Shown: positions 22,701-33,929 of the stretch, piece after piece
Numbering within the stretch: position 1 is the first letter of the stretch
How the letters are laid out: each line of letters opens with the position of its first letter
Assembly: GCA_030323885.1 (NCBI GenBank)
Contig: CM059194.1
Coordinates: 6,099,686 to 6,163,685, forward strand
Direction of reading: 5' to 3'
DNA: 64,000 bases
From: Branchipolynoe longqiensis
Lineage: Eukaryota > Annelida > Polychaeta > Phyllodocida > Polynoidae
Notes under the pieces: model-generated
What the model was told of the DNA's origin: nothing
What the model saw: only the letters and a program-made list of their open reading frames with translations
The model's database searches: none
Position numbers and translations under genes: made by a program

Positions 22701-23357
22701 ACACAGGCTCTCGGGAGGGAGTGGTGTGCAGATGGCGGCTGCAGCTGCTGCACCTGTGGCAGATGCCGGCACACACAAAGACCCGTGGGTGGTGGTGGTG
22801 GTGGGGGGGAGGAGAATGACGGAGAGAGACACACCCACGCCACGCCCCCACTGGCTCAGTCCTCGCTCGGCGTCAACAGGACAGTTAACTGCTTTGCCAG
22901 TCAGACTTGGCAGAGGTGCACTGAACGACAGTTTGCACTAGTTGAAGAGAATAATAATCAGCAAAACAGAATATGTACAACTTCAATCACCCCCCCCCCC
23001 CACACACACACCGACATTCATTGGGACCCTCCTCCCCCATCACCATTCTTTCGTGTAAATAAACCCATTGCTACCATGCTCTAATCTAAACCATCACCAT
23101 CACCACCATATACCAACACACTGAAATGTGTAATTAAATTCTTGCTTTGTCGCTGCGTCTTCATGGAGATTCCAAATGTGAGATTTATATATATATATAT
23201 ATATATATAATTATAAAGCCGCTACAGTACAGATGTGAGAAAGAATGCAGGTACCAGCAGCAAATATACAGTGATAATGATAATATAATTCCCTTCCACG
23301 CCTTCATACTCACATAATATTTATACATCACTTCTTTTTTTTAAACTCATGTTCATT
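22701..23357. other. Simple-repeat-rich intron
   Basis: Holds (GGT)n at 22785-22806, a C run near 22989-23000, (CAC/CAT) words near 23090-23110 and (TA)n at 23187-23209. No gene seen. Confidence 0.6.
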
Positions 23358-23625
23358 TGTTTGTGTGTGTTTATGTCCTAAGAACATCTAAGGTCATATC
23401 AAGACAGGTACCGACTTGTGACAGTGCACACTCATGGCAACTTTATAGTGCTGCACCACTGAAAGACCATACTGCCAGCACCATGACCCGATATCACACG
23501 GACACATTATCCTGATACTGAGCCATCCAGTCCCTACCCTATCCTACTAATGCCCAGCGCCAGACTATGTGGTGAAAAGCATCAATTTTGTAAGACATTG
23601 GTTTGACTTGACCGCCCAACCCACT
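23358..23625 (-). mobile_element. SINE-A
   Basis: Shows ttatgtcctaagaacatcta, ggtaccgacttgtgacagtg, cattatcctgatactgagcc and cattggtttgacttgaccgc; the head is truncated. Confidence 0.8.
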
Positions 23626-23671
23626 CTACCGTCCCATATTGTCAAGGAGTATACATATAATTGGAGAGCGC

Positions 23672-23770
23672 ATACCTCTTGCATTCTGGGCTAGTGTGTT
23701 AACCATTACACCACCCAGGCTCCCCGATGTCATCACCCTATCCATGCCCGCCTGTCTATGTATGGATAAG
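23672..23770 (-). mobile_element. SINE-C fragment
   Basis: Matches the head and leader of SINE-C: ttgcattctgggctagtgtg, aaccattacaccacccaggc, cgcctgtctatgtatgga. Confidence 0.7.
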
Positions 23771-23805
23771 TCATAAGAGGCTTGTAAACAATACGCACAA
23801 CCAGG

Positions 23806-23862
23806 GTTTGTTTGTTGTTTTACGTCCTAGTAACATCTAAGGTCATATCAGGACGGGGACCA
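23806..23862 (-). mobile_element. SINE-A tail only
   Basis: The segment gtttgttgttttacgtccta through ggtcatatcaggacgggg, then unrelated sequence. Confidence 0.75.
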
Positions 23863-23999
23863 CAACCAGGGAGGCGTCTCTTTTATTTATTAAATCTTCC
23901 ACACACAACACATATTAGGATTAGATTTGGATTAAGGCCCTCACCCCCCTTACAACCATCAGCTACCTAATCGCGTCATCCTATCATTGTAACCATTAG

Positions 24000-24905
24000 T
24001 TGTTGTTGAATGTGATTTTACATCCTGGCAACATCTAAGATGATATCAGGATGGGTATGACTGGTGACAGTGCGCACCCAAGGTGATTTTATGGTGCTGT
24101 TTCACTTGGAGACTAAAGCCGTGTTCACACACACAATTTTAGGCCGAACTAGATAAGGCGAACTAGATGAGGCGAACTAGTGTCGTGTCCACACACGGGG
24201 CGGTTTAAGGCGGAAATCGATATCTGCGCATGAGCAAGTCCATACTAACCAGCTCCAGTTTCGGTTAGTCGACGTCGGCACGAGAGTGTGGGTTCGACCT
24301 AGATTTGTTTCGACTGAATCGTATTGTTTTGGAACGGTCAAAACTTCTGCTGGGCAGTGAAACCCTAAAAATAAATGATGAAAAAAAATATCTGTGCACA
24401 GCTAGCAGTTTCATAGAGCAAATTTACCGGAAAGTCAACAAACTCAGGTCTCGACTGTGACGTCCTTAATCCGCCGCATCTAAACCGCTACCATTCACAC
24501 AGGCAATAAGCTAGTTCGGTTCATCTGGACTACCTCGGGACGTGGTTTACTTGAAGCGAACTAGATGAGACGAATCAGCCCTAATCCGTCTCAGCGTCGC
24601 GTCCACACGGCGAATGTGAGCCGAACTAGACAAGGCAAACTAGTTGAGGCGACTTAACGCCCGTGTGTGAACATGGCTTAAGTCACTGGTACCATGACCT
24701 GATTTCCCACACACATTATCCTGATACTGATACTGAGCAAACCAGTCCTCACCATATCCCATTAATGCCGAGCGCCAGGCTAGGTAGCGACAAGTATATA
24801 TTTTATAAGTCATCGGCTTGACTCGGCCAGGATTCAAACTCTCAACCTTCTGCACAGGAAGCCATGGGCTCTGCCAATTTGGCCACCACCTCCAGTATGT
24901 AACCA
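24000..24905 (-). mobile_element. SINE-A split by a MITE
   Basis: The 3' half lies at 24000-24113 and the 5' half at 24682-24905. The MITE between them is flanked by a direct TAA repeat. Confidence 0.8.
24117..24678. mobile_element. MITE of the TAA class, copy 2, with target duplication
   Basis: The ends AGCCGTGTTCACACACAC and gtgtgtgaacatggct are inverted. TAA stands directly on both sides (24114-24116, 24679-24681), inside a SINE that continues on the far side. A 3-bp TAA/TTA target fits PIF/Harbinger-type transposition. There is no transposase frame. Confidence 0.85.
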
Positions 24906-25082
24906 TCATAGGAAACCCACCAATCAATTAACCCCTCAAAGACGCCACCAGCAAAAGTATGTAGGGTGAGCCTTGGATAACCTACCTATTCACATCGACA
25001 CTGCAGCAGCGCATACCACCGCACAGTATGCTCACTATAAGGGGCGGGGGGGCGGGGGCTAGGTAGTTGCGGTGGAACATGG

Positions 25083-25350
25083 TTGGTTGGTTGTTAGAGT
25101 TTTACATCCTGGCAACATTTAAGGTCATATCAGGATGGGTACTGACTTGTGACAGTGCTGACTCATGGCAACTTTATAGTGCGGCCCCATTGGGAAATCA
25201 GGCTGCCAGCAACATGACCCGATACACCGCGCATTCACATTATCCCAACACTGAACTAACCTGTCCCTGTCCTATCCTATTAAACGCGGCTAGGAAGCGA
25301 CAAGTATAAATTTTGTACCTCATTGGTTTGAGTCGAGCAGGGTTCGAGCC
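25083..25350 (-). mobile_element. SINE-A
   Basis: Tail gttttacatcctggcaacat, body gtactgacttgtgacagtgc, head box-B-like gcagggttcgagcc. Confidence 0.8.
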
Positions 25351-26398
25351 TGACGAAAATGGGTGGATGCAAAACTGTCCACTTTTCACACTGACTGCTG
25401 TTAGGTGGTAACTATAGCAACGGGAATACAAATTAAAAAAGAAGCCATCCTAGAGACTACACAGAAGACTGGTTATAACTCAGAATAGACTAAACACAAA
25501 CGCAGCCACCCAAGGATTGTGTGGCGTGTGTGTGTGGCGTGTGTGTGTGTGTGTGTGTGGTTGGGATGGGTGGGCTGGGCGTCGGGGGAAGGGCAGTAGC
25601 TAGCTGTATCATGGACAGGAAGACCAGCAAGGTCAGGAGTTCATCAGGACGACCCGCTTTGAGGACACAGGGCGGCAGTGGTTAATATGAGTGAACTCTC
25701 GTATCCAAGATGTCCGCCCGTCAGGGGATGGTGAACGGGGAACGCAGGCAGCAGGAGCAACGACCTCACAGGCGGGAGGCGGGGAGGGAGGGGAGAGAAG
25801 GGGGGGGGGGGGGGGGGGGGGCGAGGGATGGGATTGGGAGGGGGCTGGGGAGGGGGGAAGGGGGAGGAGGGGGGAAAGGAAGTGAAATGGAAGGGAAAGG
25901 GTGCTGAGGGGAGGCGAGGTGAAAAGAATGGGAGAAAGGAGGGAATGGAATAGAATGGAATTGAAGTGATTTGAAGCGAATTGAAGAGTACCTAAAGCAC
26001 CGGTGTGTGTGTGTGGGGGGGGGGGGGGGGGGTATGATAAGGGAGGAAAGGGTGAAATAAGTGTAATGCTGGAAGCACAAGGGGAAGAGTCCACTTGGAG
26101 GGTGAGGGGAGGGGGGGGGGGCGGGGGGCGGGAGGTAATCCCCTGCCTCCTCTCTTTGTTGGTGGTTGTGACGGACGATGTGAATACGAATCGGGGTCGC
26201 AGGGGAAGGGCAGGGGAAGGGCAGGGGGGGGGGGGAGGAGTTGTGGGTTGGTGGTTGGTCGGGTTCGTGCCCGTTATTATCACTCGGTGTACGGGGAGGG
26301 GGAGGGGGGGAAGGGTGGGGGGCACCACTAACAAAGCATCCTGGCAAATATTGATTTGAGTCGTTTGCTTATGCATATGAAATCAAGCGACCCAGTTC

Positions 26399-26399
<1 letters not shown>
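25351..26399. other. G-rich low-complexity stretch
   Basis: G runs and GGGA words dominate 25760-25900, 26015-26033, 26100-26135 and 26210-26330. They produce long proline- or glycine-rich frames on both strands that I do not regard as genes. No promoter or splice support. Confidence 0.7.

Positions 26400-26439
<40 letters not shown>
26400..26439 (+). repeat. (CA)n microsatellite
   Basis: Twenty uninterrupted CA units. Confidence 0.97.
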
Positions 26440-26442
<3 letters not shown>

Positions 26443-26584
26443 CGACTGATAGTGATACCAACCAAACTGATATTCAAACAGGAACCATGCAATGCTCGGC
26501 AAACAATTAAAACCCTTAATCTATGTGTTCTTTAGAATTGGACTATACTATACGGTCTGATTGAAGATGGGTGTGTGTGTGTGC

Positions 26585-26745
26585 GCACTAGCAACACCTC
26601 AGGTCTTTCACTCGTTAGGGGCAGTGAACACGATATCCCAGTCAGTCACATTATCATGACACTTGAGACGACTGCCAGGCTAGATGGTTAGTGAGCGACA
26701 CAAATACCAATTTTGTATTTGCATTGACTCGATCGGTTTCCGATT
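26585..26745 (-). mobile_element. Degenerate SINE-A
   Basis: Recognisable words are cactagcaacacctcaggtc, atcccagtcagtcacattat, ccaattttgtatttgcattg. Confidence 0.5.
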
Positions 26746-26749
26746 CCAA

Positions 26750-26754
<5 letters not shown>

Positions 26755-26831
<77 letters not shown>
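26755..26831 (+). repeat. (TG)n microsatellite
   Basis: Dinucleotide run of about 75 bases. Confidence 0.97.
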
Positions 26832-26832
<1 letters not shown>

Positions 26833-26875
26833 TCTGTTTGTGCGTGTGTGTGTGTATGTGTTAATTCCCTGCCTT

Positions 26876-27698
26876 AAGGGCGCATTCCATATACGCGTAA
26901 TGCGAATGCGAATGCGACAAAAAATCGAAACGCCTTGAAACCTATGAGCTACATTCCATACACGCGTAATGCGAATGCGAATGCGTCAGAAATCCATTAT
27001 CCCGATCGCTCCATGTAGCGATCGGTGCGTAATGCGTAAAGGCGGTGCGAATAGAAAATCATCAGTCGCATTTGTCCATTGATATAAGGTTGGAGGAGGC
27101 GACTGATAATTACGGACAGCGGGGACAAGGTGGTGCGAAGAGAAAAGCACCAGTCGCATTTGTCCATTGATATAAGGCTGGAGGAGGCGACTAATAACTA
27201 CGGACAGCCGGGGCAAACATGTAGGTGTATGCGGCGGACCTGTTAGGAAGCAGTCTTCATATTTGGGACGGTCCTAACATCCCTCTAAGCAAGCTAAACT
27301 GAGCCATGTTTGGACCGTACCATTCTGTGTGTGTGTGTCTCTGTGTGGGTATCTGTGTCTCTGTGTGTGTGTCTCTGTGTGTGTGTGTGTCTCTGTGTAT
27401 GTCTCTGTGTGTGTATCTGTGTCTGTGTGTGTCTCTGTGTGTGTCTGTGTGTGTATATGTGTCTGTGTGTGTGTCTCTTTGTCAGAGACACAGACACACA
27501 CATAGAGACACAGAGTCACACACACACAGACACAGACAGAGACACACACAGAGACATGGAGACACAGACACACACATAGAGACACAGAGTCACACACACT
27601 TTTATATACTTTTTATATACTTCACTGCATAACGCATAACGCGTATATGGAATGCTGGCATTCGCTAAACGCATAACGCGTAAATGGAATGCAGCCTT
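26876..27698. mobile_element. MITE of the GCGAAT family with internal hairpin microsatellite
   Basis: The ends aagggcgcattccatatacg and gtaaatggaatgcagcctt are inverted, with GCGAATGC repeats beside the left end. The shared inner motif cagtcgcatttgtccattga is present twice in tandem (27063, 27147). A TG/CA microsatellite hairpin occupies 27325-27598. Confidence 0.75.
27325..27598. repeat. GT-rich stretch followed by its inverse
   Basis: GTGTGTCTCT-type words to 27480 are followed by AGAGACACAGACACACAC-type words from 27484, so one strand can fold on itself. It gives mirrored false frames of Cys/Val-rich and Thr/His-rich type. Confidence 0.85.
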
Positions 27699-27894
27699 TA
27701 ATCCACTTCAACCAGGGCGCTTACAAAATAACAACAGTCACAGAAGATACCTTTTCCCTATGTCTCTAACTGCATAGCCTGGGTTGTGCCCGAGCTCCAC
27801 CAGATGTGGCGTTTCCTGTTTACAGTGCACGGCGGGCTCTAGATTTCTTCATTTTTTAACATTAGAAGAAAAAGTGGCGAAAGGCTGGGTAAAT

Positions 27895-28680
27895 CATGGA
27901 TAAAGAATTTATCTGCCCATTTCATTTACATTCAGATACTTTTTTTATTTTATTTAAGAGCCAAAATATATTCTTCATATATATCTTCATATTTACCGAC
28001 TACTTTTGAGTTGAACAATTTTTTTAAAAAACATGTAGCTTAACGGATTTTAAAAGTGAAATCGACAGAGTTCTATGGTCACCATCTTGTCTTTATGCAT
28101 TCTCTCCCATTTCACCAACTCTGTGCCGATATAAGTAGCCATTAGATACTGGAACCAGGAATCCCACTTGCTGTTCCATACTAAAGCAATTTCTGTCCAC
28201 GTATTTAGACCACGGTGTCATTTACCCCTACTCTGTGGAGGGGTGAATCTTTTATCTAGGACGGGTCAATACAACAGCTAGTGGTAAACACAGGGTTGGG
28301 GTGTGTCTAGATAAAAGATTCACCCGGTACTTGTAGTACACGGGTGAAGGACAACGTAGTGTAAATACGGGCGAAAATAGGTTTAGTATGGAACATGAAG
28401 TAGAAACTGTGCCTCCAGTATCAAATGGCTACCCATATAGGCACAGAGTTGGTGAAATGGGAGAGAATGCAAAAAGACAAAATGGCAGCCACAGAATGCC
28501 GTCGATTTCACTTTTAAATCTTATTAAACTAGATATTATATTATATTTTTCAACTCAAAGGTAGCGGGCTATCAATAAGACATATGTAAAGAATAACTGT
28601 TGCTTCTTAGATTGTGAAATTAGGCTCTCATTTCCTTAACCCGCTTTTTCGACCGTTTTTATATATGGTTGGTATTCACC
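27895..28680. mobile_element. Foldback element with arms of about 250 bases
   Basis: Left arm landmarks acttttgagttgaacaattt, gcattctctcccatttcacc and ctgttccatactaaa recur inverted on the right as tttttcaactcaaaggtag, ggtgaaatgggagagaatgc and tttagtatggaacat. Two TATCTAG/CTAGATA hairpin motifs sit in the centre (28241-28325). Confidence 0.7.
28235..28327. mobile_element. Small hairpin element, about 85 bp
   Basis: It starts GGTGAATCTTTTATCTAG and ends CTAGATAAAAGATTCACC. The same terminus appears at 39958-40034 and once at 28700-28722. Confidence 0.65.
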
Positions 28681-28894
28681 CGTGTACTGCGAGCGCGAGT
28701 ACCGGGTGAATCCTTTATCTAGGGTGTGTCTAGCCGACTAACAGACGACCGAGATGCACTGGCAGTGAGTGAGGGGTAGGGTTGGGTAATCGGAGGGTGT
28801 GTGTGGAGGGGGGAGTGTACGCTTTGGGAATAGAAACTGGGTTGACAGACAGACGTACGATTTGTGCATTCACAACACCATCACCTAACTCGGT

Positions 28895-29270
28895 TTGTAG
28901 GCCCATGATTGGTTCTGTAGGCCCATGATTGGTTCTGTAGGCCTGACTGGTTTAGTAAGCCTAGGGCAGGTTTTGTAGGCCTCCAGCTGCCCTTGTAGGC
29001 CTAGGGCAGGTTTTGTAAGCCTACAGCTCCTTTTGTATGTCGATGACTGGCTTTGATTGGTTCTGTAGTCCTACAGCTCCTCTTGTAGGCCTGTAGCTGG
29101 CTATGTATGACTACAGTTCTTCTTGTAGGCCTATGAGTGGTTTTGTAGGATAACAGCTCCCCTTGTAGGCCTGTGGTTGGCTATGTAAGCCTACAGTTCC
29201 TCTTGTAGGCCTATGAGTGGTTTTGTAGGTTAACAGCTCATCTTGTAGGCATATGACTGGTTTTGTGGGC
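28895..29270 (+). repeat. Minisatellite with TTTTGTAGGCCTA units
   Basis: Irregular units of about 24 bases (tcttgtaggcctatgagtgg alternating with ttttgtaggttaacagctc), the higher-order unit being about 48 bases near the right end. Confidence 0.85.
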
Positions 29271-29504
29271 AAAGCTGTAAAGGGATTCCCCCACTACATA
29301 AGACTAGGACTAACCAAGATTGACCAATGCAAACCGACCATAGAAGCATTTTTCTACACCCATCCACAAACAAAGTGGGATTTGCTGGAGCAGTTTTGTG
29401 GTAAGAAAATATCCGCCGCTTATCGGCGGTTTGGCACATACCTACTTTTTGGGTAGGAAGTCAAATAATTAGTTAAATTATGTTAGCACCCCCCATCCCC
29501 CCAC

Positions 29505-29668
29505 GTTCGAACCATGGCCGAGTGAAACCAATGACTTTAAAAAAAAAAAGTATACCTGTCACTACCAACCCTGGCACTCTGCATTACTAGGATAGGGCAA
29601 GGAGCAGTGGAATGAGGAAGACCAATTGTCCGTGATTGAAATTTCCCCTGCTTAATCAAGTAGTGCAC
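29505..29668 (+). mobile_element. SINE-B, plus orientation
   Basis: Box-B-like cgttcgaaccatggccgagt, gaaaccaatgactttaa, then tactaggatagggcaaggag, cagtggaatgaggaagacca and ttgaaatttcccctgctta. Confidence 0.7.
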
Positions 29669-29727
29669 CAAAACAACATTTATCTTCTTTTTTTTAAATG
29701 GCAGAAACCCCAAAACACTGGACTAGG

Positions 29728-29880
29728 CAAGTTTAAACATGAGGAATTCCAATCACAGACATTAGTCTTCGCCATTCTGTAGCTTCTTATCCTATTCTAG
29801 CAATGCCACGCACCAAACTAGGTGTTCATCAAGCACTCATTTTTCATGTTTGACCTCAGCTCAATCCTACCGTTCTGGGG
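29728..29880 (-). mobile_element. SINE-B, degenerate
   Basis: Words aggaattccaatcacagaca, ttagtcttcgccattctgta, tcctattctagcaatgcc match the SINE-B tail. Confidence 0.55.
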
Positions 29881-29883
29881 TAT

Positions 29884-30207
29884 GTTTGTTATTGTTTTAC
29901 ATCCTAGCCACATCTAAGGTCATATCAGGATGGGTACCGACTTGTGACAGCGTGCACTCATGGCAACTGAATAGTGCTGCCCCACTGACAGACCAGGCCA
30001 CCGACACCATGACCTGATATATCACAGTCACATTATCCTGACACTGTGCTAACCAGTCCATGTCCTATCCTATTAATGCCGAGCGTCAGGGTTGATAGCA
30101 AAAATTATCAATTTGACATGTCATTGGTTTGACTCGGCCGGGACTTCAAACTCCCGACCTTTCACATGTGAAGCATGTGCTCTACCGATTCGGTCACCGC
30201 ATCTGGT
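29884..30207 (-). mobile_element. SINE-A, full length
   Basis: Tail gttattgttttacatcctag through head ctctaccgattcggtcaccg. This is one of the better preserved copies. Confidence 0.85.
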
Positions 30208-30526
30208 TACCTTTCTGGGGAGATGGAAGTCACTCAGATACACCAAGCATTAAAATAACAAAATTAAAAAGATAAGTTATTAGCATTATAGCAATGCCAT
30301 CACCTGCCAAGGCTTACTTTTAGTGTTTTACTGTTAATTGGCACAAGGTGGTGTTTATTTGTTTCTCTTGCTGGCCCACACGTCATGGGCTGCCAACAAA
30401 CAGTTGGCGAAAGAGGAACACAAAGATCAACAGGGAAGCACTGTATCCATGCTTGGACCAAACCAACCATGAAACTGGATTCTAAACTAAACTACACAAC
30501 CATTACATCTTTTAAAATTCAGTTTG

Positions 30527-31037
30527 TTTCTTATTGTTTTACGTCCTGGCAACATATATGGTCATATCAAAAGTAGCCAGATAACACACAACACAGCTAC
30601 GTACAAGCCTATGATATGTAAATAGGAGTAGGCTAGTCTAGTAATAAGAGTAGAAAAAATAAAACACATATATACCAAGAAAATCCAAAAAAACTAACAT
30701 AGGCTATTAACCATACTAACCAATTATCTATCTGCTACTGAAATGCAGGCAAACAAATACCTTATCAGCAGCCACTGTGTGGTAAGATAACACCAACACT
30801 ACAACTGGCCAGCATTGAAAGCAAGCCTGGATACCCGGGCTTATATGCTATGGACAGTATAAATACAGCCTCAATAAAAAATTAAAAAATATCAGGACGG
30901 CCAACCACTTGTGACAGTGCGCATTCATGGCGACTTTATAGTGCTGACCCACTGGGAGACCAGGCCGCGAGTACCATGACCTGATATCCCACGCAGTCAC
31001 ATTATCCCGACACTGAGCCAACCAGTCCTTGCCAGAA
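30527..31037 (-). mobile_element. SINE-A interrupted by the same retro-sequence as at 19.1 kb
   Basis: The tail runs to tatggtcatatca (30567) and resumes at atatcaggacggccaacc (30890). The SINE itself stops at cagtccttgcc. Confidence 0.8.
30568..30890 (+). mobile_element. Retro-sequence with LINE-type 3' tail, copy 2
   Basis: Starts aaagtagccagataacacac and ends with the tail tatggacagtataaatacag and an A-rich end, matching 19219-19540. Flanked by atatca on both sides. Confidence 0.75.
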
Positions 31038-31134
31038 AATAATTTGAGGGTTCGAGGATTTGGGGGGGTGGGAGAGCGGGGGGAGAGGGGAGTTCTAAGG
31101 GAGAAGGGGGGTGGGAAAATGGGCACCTGGAGGC

Positions 31135-31272
31135 TTTGTTGTTTCTGGCTCCTTGAAGAACTCTAAAAAATTATATTATCCCAACAATTTGAGGCTACAA
31201 AATCGTACCATCAGAAAATTTAATGGTACGGAATCTTAGCCATTTTTACCCCCTGGGCAAAAAAAACCTTTA
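31135..31272 (+). repeat. Dispersed repeat, copy 2
   Basis: Counterpart of 465-592, including ggctccttgaagaactctaa and taccccctgggcaaaaa. Confidence 0.6.
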
Positions 31273-31408
31273 TAGTGGCCAATTTAGATGACAACCGCAC
31301 GAAAATTAATTCCAAGCACTATCATTATGGTAATTTTCCATTTGAGTCAACCAACCGGATATAACTTACACCGCCCCTCCCCACCACCTACTGGACCAAG
31401 CGCAAGAA

Positions 31409-32255
31409 CCGGTGTGGCGTGCTTAGCCGTGTACCGTGCTCAGCCGTGCGCGTACCATGAAACTCAAGGCATTGTCAATGGTCGTGAGTCACAAACCGTA
31501 TAAATGTAATATAATATTTTTGGTAAAGATGTTTTCTATATGTGTACCAAGCGATTTGTTTCTAGGTGGTGTGGTTTTAGAGATATTTCTTGTTTGTTTG
31601 TTGTTTTACGTCCTAGCAACATCTAAGGTCATATCAGGACGGGTACCGACTTGTGACAGTGCGCACTCATGGCGACTTTATAGTGCTGTCCCACTGGGAA
31701 ACCAGGCCGCCAGCACCATGACCTGGTATCCCACTCAGTCACATTATCCTGACACTGAGCACACCAGTCCTTGCCCTATCCTAATAATGCCAAGTGCCTG
31801 GCTAGGAAGCGACAAGTATTAATTTTAAAGTCATTGGTTTGACTCGACCGGGACTCGAACCCATGATCTACCAGCACGGGAGACGGACGCTCTAACTCAT
31901 TCGGCCATCCCGTCTGGTCTAGAGACATTTCAATTTTCCTGGATTTTCTGTATGGAGATTGCTCACCACCATTGACAATGCCTTGAGTTTGACGGTACGC
32001 GCAGTGCAAAACATTAGTTTTAATCAAAATTAACAGAAATCAAGAACCCTAACCGTATAAATTTAATATAATCTTTTTGGTGAAGATGTTTTCTATATGT
32101 GTACCAAGCGATTTGTTAATAGGTGGTGTGGTTTTAGAGATATTTCACTTGTTCTGTATTTTCTGTATGAAGATTACTCACGACCATTGACAATGCCTTG
32201 AGTTTGAGTCTAATGACACGGCCTAGCACGGTACACGGCTGAGCACGCCACACCG
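31409..32255. mobile_element. Inverted-repeat element with an inner tandem duplication
   Basis: The termini CCGGTGTGGCGTGCTTAGCC and ggctgagcacgccacaccgg are inverted, and the arms continue through actcaaggcattgtcaatgg and ccattgacaatgccttgagt. Inside, a unit beginning accgtataaat (31496, 32051) and containing gttttctatatgtgtaccaa and tggttttagagatatttc is present twice. The first unit carries a SINE-A. Confidence 0.8.
31590..31918 (-). mobile_element. SINE-A with target duplication and an empty-site partner
   Basis: It is full length from ttgtttgttgttttacgtcc to cattcggccatcccgtctgg, flanked by agagatatttc and agagacatttc. The sister unit at 32133-32165 reads straight through agagatatttcacttgttct, which gives the empty site. 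Confidence 0.9.
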
Positions 32256-32624
32256 GGAGGTCGGCCAACCTACTAAAGCCCACACACCAGTAACGACTCA
32301 AGGTGAGACATCCAAGTTCTATGAGGTCAAGGTCAACGGCCCATCCCACAATTATGTCTGGGTACACCACTTCAAGTGATATCTTCCATGACATTACCGC
32401 ACCATTATCAGACATGATAGGTGTGGTGGTATCTTATCACCTATCTGCCACGCGTAAAACTTAAAGGTACTAACAACAGACAAGTAGGAGCTACCATAGT
32501 GTCAGAAATTTAACAATAAGGCAACGACAAAAAAGAATTGATGATCGTCCCCGCCCACCCTGGATTAAAATTTATTTTTAACTGTTAAAAATATGTCGGG
32601 CTAGCAGAAATTCAGCGTTTGTTT

Positions 32625-32724
32625 CAATTTTTAAGTTATTGGTTTGACTCGCCTAGGGTTCGAATGCCACGACCTACCAGAACGGGAGATGGACACTCAA
32701 CACATTCAGCCATTGAGTCTGGCT
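32625..32724 (-). mobile_element. SINE-A/B head
   Basis: Shows gttattggtttgactcgcct, box-B-like agggttcgaatgcc and cattcagccattgagtctgg; truncated after caatttttaag. Confidence 0.7.
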
Positions 32725-32845
32725 ATATTTAACATCTACGTCATATGGCAGAAAACATATATATAAACCCTGATTTGTGTGATCAAAAGGACGATCACCA
32801 TTTTGGGGGGATGGGGAATAAGTGCTCAATTCTAATAGAATTAGT

Positions 32846-33347
32846 AGTGTAGTGGTCTGCACTGACCTCTCAGGCAAGTAACCACATAGACAGGTAGGCG
32901 TGGGGAGTGTATTGATATCAGGGAGCCTAGGTGGTGTAATGGTTAGCACACTGGTCCGGAATGCAAAGAGATGTGGGTTCGAGTCCCGCTCTAGGCACAA
33001 TATTTCCCACTTTCATCACCCCCATGACACTGGTGCCGTAACCAGGATCCTGTACAAGCTTTGCGCTGTATGGTTGTTGAACCTACCCTGTGTATGTATG
33101 TGTTAGTGCATTGCCCGTATGTATGTAATTGTAAGCATTACAAGACTTACAATTCCAGGGGGACGAGTGTAGTGGTCTGCACTGACCTCTCAGGCAAGTA
33201 ACCACATAGACAGGTAGGCGTGGGGAGTGTATTGATATCAGGGAGCCTAGGTGGTGTAATGGTTAGCACACTGGCCCGGAATGCAAAGAGATGTCGGTTC
33301 GAGTCCCGCTCTAGGCACAATATTTCCCATTTTCATCACCCCCATGA
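32846..33347 (+). mobile_element. SINE-C, tandem dimer
   Basis: Each unit has a leader (agtgtagtggtctgcactga, cctctcaggcaagtaaccac) and a tRNA-like head with A box tggtgtaatggttagcaca and B box gggttcgagtcccgctctag. GCCTAGG can pair with TCTAGGC as an acceptor stem; D- and T-arms also pair but the anticodon arm does not. The first unit has a further body ending in ttacaattccagggggacga. Confidence 0.85.
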
Positions 33348-33929
33348 CAGTAGTAATAGGGACTCCAAACTGAATTTTTATTTTCATGAAGTTAATTTGC
33401 AAATGGTAGTTGGAAAGCCTTCATCATTCTGATTACAAATATATATAATAGTGGAAAAATGGTCTTTTAGTCCCTGAGTTATGGATTTTTTCATATTTAA
33501 TTGTTGGCCTTAATTTTAGACACATTTTTCATGATTCCGCAAATGCTTAAATCCTGATGTTTGAGGCTGCCTGCTGAAGGCAAATTACATTTTACACATC
33601 ATTATTCTTTTAACTTATTATTTCTAGTACACATTCTAATATCAATTTTGTTCAGACCTTCCAAATAAATATTTGTTCAGCAATTTGACATCAAACATGG
33701 CAAATCGTCTGATTTTTACTCACCGTCTTTGATAAAACCTTTAGAAAATTATTATCTCCGGTTCCATTTGAGATATTGACTTGATTTTCATATCAAAATG
33801 ATCAGAATGCAAATATCTATAATGTGATGACATCGTCTTTAAGCTATCCACATGTAAACAAATCTAAAAAATGTGATTGCTCTAATTAGCATACCCATCC
33901 TATGGTTAAGTCAAAACTGCCGAGAGTGA
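33348..33929. other. AT-rich intron, nothing recognised
   Basis: No protein-like frame and no matching repeat noted. Confidence 0.4.

Noticed and set aside
22288..22851. Ser/Cys-rich repeated protein on the minus strand
   Set aside because: It is the 48-bp minisatellite read in frame; other frames give equally long products.
25633..26376. Proline-rich 247-codon minus-strand frame
   Set aside because: It follows G-runs and has no splice signals or domain; the mirrored strand is equally open.
29253..29456. Plus-strand 67-codon frame with mixed composition
   Set aside because: It starts inside a minisatellite and lacks splice sites or known motifs; the opposite strand is open as well.
32930..33010. 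tRNA gene at the A- and B-box sequences
   Set aside because: Acceptor, D- and T-arms pair but the anticodon arm does not, and the same sequence recurs with a shared leader and body. It is a SINE head.
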